From JBAXQQ01 sp037131695 (GTDB lineage: Bacteria > Armatimonadota > Hebobacteria > CAIYQO01), in assembly GCA_964638715.1 (NCBI GenBank), contig CAZWZF010000015.1:1-64000 (forward strand): 64,000 nucleotides of DNA, read 5' to 3'. Both the position numbers and the translations under genes were made by a program. The notes under the pieces are model-generated. The model was not told where the DNA came from and did no database searches. It worked only from the letters and a program-made list of their open reading frames with translations. Shown here piece by piece: positions 61,456 to 64,000 of this stretch (position 1 is its first letter; every line of letters begins with the position of its first letter).

Positions 61456-61457
61456 TA

Positions 61458-62951
61458 CTATAGATCAGCACCATATACCTGCACGTTCGTCGCGTTCGCG
61501 CCTGAATTACACATATCTGCAACTACACGTAACGGTATGTAACTTGCTAAAGTCGATGTATAAAACACTTGATTATTTTTCAAATAGGTAATCGTGGAGC
61601 CGGTGCGTTTGATCGCCAATTGCGTACCGGTAGCATAGGAAACCGTCGGAGACCCACTGGGCGGCGCTGCTGAATTCTCATATATTTTTACATTGCCTCC
61701 TCCATCGCAGTAGATGGCATATTTCAGGCTCGAATAGTATGGTGAGGTAGTGGGAATGCTGTCTGATAATGCGATCATAAATTGTTTATTGGTTTGCGCG
61801 GGAGTATATTGCACGTATCCATCCCCGTACAGTGAGGTGCCACTCATCGCCGCTGTGCCCCAGTCACCATCAGTGCCCCCGGTCTTCTGGATACTGCTGC
61901 CTGTGCCGGTATATGTCGCTGTCAGGCCGGTGGCATTGACCCACACAACTTCATCCAGAGCATCGCTCCGACTCGGCAGGAGTTCGCCGGATATCGTGGC
62001 GTTGGTAATCGAGGCCCCCGCGCTGTAGATACTGCAATTGGCGACTAACGGTAAGGTGCAAGGCTTACTGCTGGTGAAAATGGTTTTACCATTCTGGGTG
62101 TAAATGATGGTCTGACCGATGCGCGCAATCCTCAGTATATCATTAACGGTATACGTTCCAATCAGCACCTGTCCTACACCGGGTTCGCCGTAATACAGTG
62201 CTCCGCCCACGTTGCATTGCAACAAGTAGTCTATCGCTTCTCCTGTGCTCAAGTTTTGTTCATATTGCAACGATACCCGCGCGTATTTATTCGTTTGCCC
62301 GGCTTGAAATTGCACATATCCATCACCGCGGATTGTCTGCTTGCTCGATGCCCCCTCCGCGTTCCAGGAGGGGCCATCAACACCTCCCGTTTTCGTCAAG
62401 GTATTGCCGGTAGCGGTAACATTAGTCCGGCATAGCCAGATGACATTTTGCACCGAACCGGTAAAGAGATTTTTCGACCATTGGACATGTCCGTCGACAT
62501 ACGAGCAAATCATGCCGCCACTATGACGGGTGGTAGCGTAGTCTGACCAGAGATAGCCGATGCCAGGCAGATTGCGTGAGGTTGACGCATTACCGTCGCC
62601 TGTCAATAAACTCGTCTCTGGCGAATTGAGCGTGCCTAATGCGATTCCCGCATAGAGGCTGTTATATACGTATCCACAAACGAGTTCTTTCGCCGTCGGG
62701 CATTGAGTCACGCCGGCAGGCAGGTTAAGGTCGGTCCAGACCTGTATACCCGGCAGGGTTTCCTCATGATCCTGAGCATACATGGTAATCCCTAAATTAA
62801 TTTGACGTTGATTGCTGATGCAGGTCGTCTGCCGTGCCTTCTCACGTGCCCGTGCAAAGACAGGGAAGAGAATTGCGGCGAGGATGGCAATAATGGCAAT
62901 TACTACCAGCAATTCGATGAGGGTGAAACCTCTCCGATGATATATGGGCAT
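61458..62951 (-). CDS. Prepilin-type N-terminal / H-X9-DG protein with duplicated C-terminal domain
   Basis: A 497-residue protein. RRGFTLIELLVVIAIIAIL and FPVFARAREKARQ are followed by an H-X9-DG-type motif in TTRHSGGMICSYVDGH. The C-terminal region contains two copies of a ~150-residue beta domain. Each starts with a VWVN/IWLC strand, then T-x-TGGxDG, a GDGYVQ-x-x-x-x-QTNK stretch, and IGQTIIYTQNGKTIF or TGSTITYLKNNQVFY. GGAGG lies 6 nt before ATG 62951. It is divergent from a LacI-family regulator across a perfect palindrome and followed closely by the GH29-CBM9 gene, so the three form a unit. Confidence 0.85.
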   Translation of the reverse strand: MPIYHRRGFTLIELLVVIAIIAILAAILFPVFARAREKARQTTCISNQRQINLGITMYAQDHEETLPGIQVWTDLNLPAGVTQCPTAKELVCGYVYNSLYAGIALGTLNSPETSLLTGDGNASTSRNLPGIGYLWSDYATTRHSGGMICSYVDGHVQWSKNLFTGSVQNVIWLCRTNVTATGNTLTKTGGVDGPSWNAEGASSKQTIRGDGYVQFQAGQTNKYARVSLQYEQNLSTGEAIDYLLQCNVGGALYYGEPGVGQVLIGTYTVNDILRIARIGQTIIYTQNGKTIFTSSKPCTLPLVANCSIYSAGASITNATISGELLPSRSDALDEVVWVNATGLTATYTGTGSSIQKTGGTDGDWGTAAMSGTSLYGDGYVQYTPAQTNKQFMIALSDSIPTTSPYYSSLKYAIYCDGGGNVKIYENSAAPPSGSPTVSYATGTQLAIKRTGSTITYLKNNQVFYTSTLASYIPLRVVADMCNSGANATNVQVYGADL

Positions 62952-63074
62952 GATAAGCCTCCAAATTCCAGTAGTCATAACTCGCAGGGGAACGGTGATG
63001 GTTCCAAATTGGTTATGCCATCAATATTATACCGTCAAGAAGGTAAACCAATGAATTTGTTGAAATAAAAAGTA

Positions 63075-63090
63075 ATGTTCCATGGAACAT
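63075..63090. promoter_or_regulatory. Perfect 16-bp palindrome, probable operator
   Basis: ATGTTCCATGGAACAT is self-complementary and lies between divergent prepilin and LacI-family genes (124 bp from the former start, 90 bp from the latter). The position copies that of the 24-bp palindrome at 2323, with a different sequence, as expected for a dedicated regulator-operator pair. Confidence 0.6.
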
Positions 63091-63179
63091 GTTTAATGGG
63101 TATGTGTTTCGCGTTGAAGTATGGGCCGGTGTGTGTAGAAAATATTATCGGTTCGCGTGGCACATACCAGGAGTGCATT

Positions 63180-64000
63180 ATGGTTTCTATACGCAAACTT
63201 GCGCAACTTGCTGGTGTCTCACATATTACCGTGAGCCGGGCACTGCGTGATGACCCGCATGTCGCGCCGAAGACGAAAGCGCGCATCCATACGCTGGCTG
63301 CACAATACGCCTATCACCATAATCGTGCAGCACAGCATGTTTTGAATGGCACTTCGTGTCTATTAGGATGCCTGTTGCCATCTTTCACGGAAAGTTATCA
63401 TAGCCGTATGCTCTCGGGTGTGATGGCACGAGCATTTGAAGAGAACTACCAGGTAGTGGTATTAGAAACGCAATATGATCCTTTATTGACACAGAAAGCA
63501 CTTCATGTACTTATCGAGCATCGGGTGGCTGGCGTCCTTATAGGGTGTGGGCAAGAAGTGCCGATTCCTCGGGAGATATTACTCGCGTTACGGAGTCATG
63601 ATATTAGTATTGTCAACGTTAATAATTCTGCAATCTCCATGCCTGCGGATTCTGTGAGTACGGATGAGCACGCTCTGAACGAGATGGCTGTCCGTTATCT
63701 TATACATATGGGGCATCGGCGTATCGGTTACCTTGATAAATATCCGCGCAATCAGGAACATATTCGTGCGCAAAAGTTTCTTCAGATCCTCCAATATTTC
63801 GGAGTTGAAAACCTTCATTTGACGCTTCCACAATTTGAAGAAATTTTGCGTTGCGGTCCAAGTAGATCCCAGGCAATCACAGCTCTTGTTACGTTGAATG
63901 ATCCGATGGCGTTTCAGGCGTTGCATGCTTGTTGGCATTATAATTGGCAGGTTCCCGAGAACTTGAGTATCTTAGGATTTGGGAATTATGACGGGTCCGA
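63180..64000 (+). CDS. LacI-family transcriptional regulator (truncated by window end)
   Basis: The first 273 residues of a LacI-type repressor; the frame is open at the window edge. The HTH is VSIRKLAQLAGVSHITVSRA with the hinge region (KARIHTLAAQYAYHHN), then sensor-domain features (LLGCLLPSFTESYHSRMLSG, VAGVLIGCG, VSTDEHALNEMAVRYLIHMGHRRIGYLD in parts). AGGAG lies 6 nt before ATG 63180. It is divergent from the prepilin/GH29-CBM9 unit across a palindrome, which it probably binds. Confidence 0.88.
   Translation, partial: MVSIRKLAQLAGVSHITVSRALRDDPHVAPKTKARIHTLAAQYAYHHNRAAQHVLNGTSCLLGCLLPSFTESYHSRMLSGVMARAFEENYQVVVLETQYDPLLTQKALHVLIEHRVAGVLIGCGQEVPIPREILLALRSHDISIVNVNNSAISMPADSVSTDEHALNEMAVRYLIHMGHRRIGYLDKYPRNQEHIRAQKFLQILQYFGVENLHLTLPQFEEILRCGPSRSQAITALVTLNDPMAFQALHACWHYNWQVPENLSILGFGNYDGS

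Noticed and set aside
60655..61542. Plus-strand frame of 295 codons opposite the GH29-CBM9 gene
   Set aside because: High GC creates long antisense frames; the minus-strand product has recognisable GH29 and CBM9-like domains, while this one resembles nothing.

Overview
The window is a stretch of bacterial chromosome, probably from Armatimonadota or a related PVC-like heterotroph that degrades polysaccharides. The clue is six complete genes, and one broken one, for prepilin-type proteins. Their N-termini read GFTLIELLVVIAIIAILAAILFPVFARAREKARQ-like, and an H-X9-DG motif follows about 100-130 residues later; this combination is typical of Armatimonadota, Lentisphaerota and Planctomycetota. There are no rRNA or tRNA genes, no phage genes and no autonomous mobile element. 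The phylum call is inferred from protein style only.

Layout: (1) 0-2.3 kb: two prepilin-type genes, divergent from a LacI-family regulator (2.5-3.7 kb) across a perfect 24-bp palindrome. (2) 3.7-19.2 kb: a long minus-strand carbohydrate locus, read from 19.2 kb downward. It contains a UroD-type methyltransferase-like protein, a large secreted beta-propeller, a GH28-like beta-helix enzyme, an SGNH esterase, a second UroD-type protein, a GH5 glycosidase, a six-hairpin glycosidase, a terminator-like hairpin, a beta-helix protein, another (alpha/alpha)6 glycosidase-like protein and two more UroD-type proteins. (3) 19.4-25.5 kb: a DUF485 subunit, an acetate-type Na+/solute symporter and a 1223-residue PHP-Cache-PAS-PAS-CBS-CBS-nucleotidyltransferase fusion. 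(4) 25.6-33 kb: a secreted pectate-lyase-3-type protein, a membrane protein, a membrane-bound C39 peptidase, a 5'-nucleotidase-like phosphatase, a Gfo/Idh/MocA oxidoreductase and a peptidoglycan amidase. (5) 33.2-42 kb: a prepilin-LamG protein, an AT-rich block of small enzymes (VOC, GNAT, HD), a tandem hairpin array, a SpoIIE-type phosphatase, and an operon of purple-acid-type phosphatase, phosphodiester glycosidase and dGTPase. (6) 42-53.3 kb: a second carbohydrate locus (two GH29 fucosidases, a sulfatase, a GH20/GH67-like enzyme, a UroD-type protein and a giant CBM9/propeller protein), which points to a sulfated, fucose-containing polysaccharide. (7) 53.5-64 kb: a GntR/LacI-hybrid regulator followed by prepilin-type paralogs, the last being a transposase-prepilin chimera; then a UroD-type protein, a GH29-CBM9 enzyme, another prepilin-type protein and a divergent LacI-family regulator cut by the window end.

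The recurring logic is a sugar-sensing regulator, a palindromic operator candidate, one or more prepilin-type surface proteins with variable C-terminal beta-sandwich domains, and glycosidases plus UroD-type proteins. I infer that each locus senses one glycan, displays dedicated prepilin-like surface proteins and degrades that glycan. The six UroD-type proteins carry an H-x-C or H-C motif like that of corrinoid-dependent methyltransferases, so removal of O-methyl groups from sugars is a reasonable but untested role. Intergenic DNA is rich in short dispersed repeats, including one MITE-like element.
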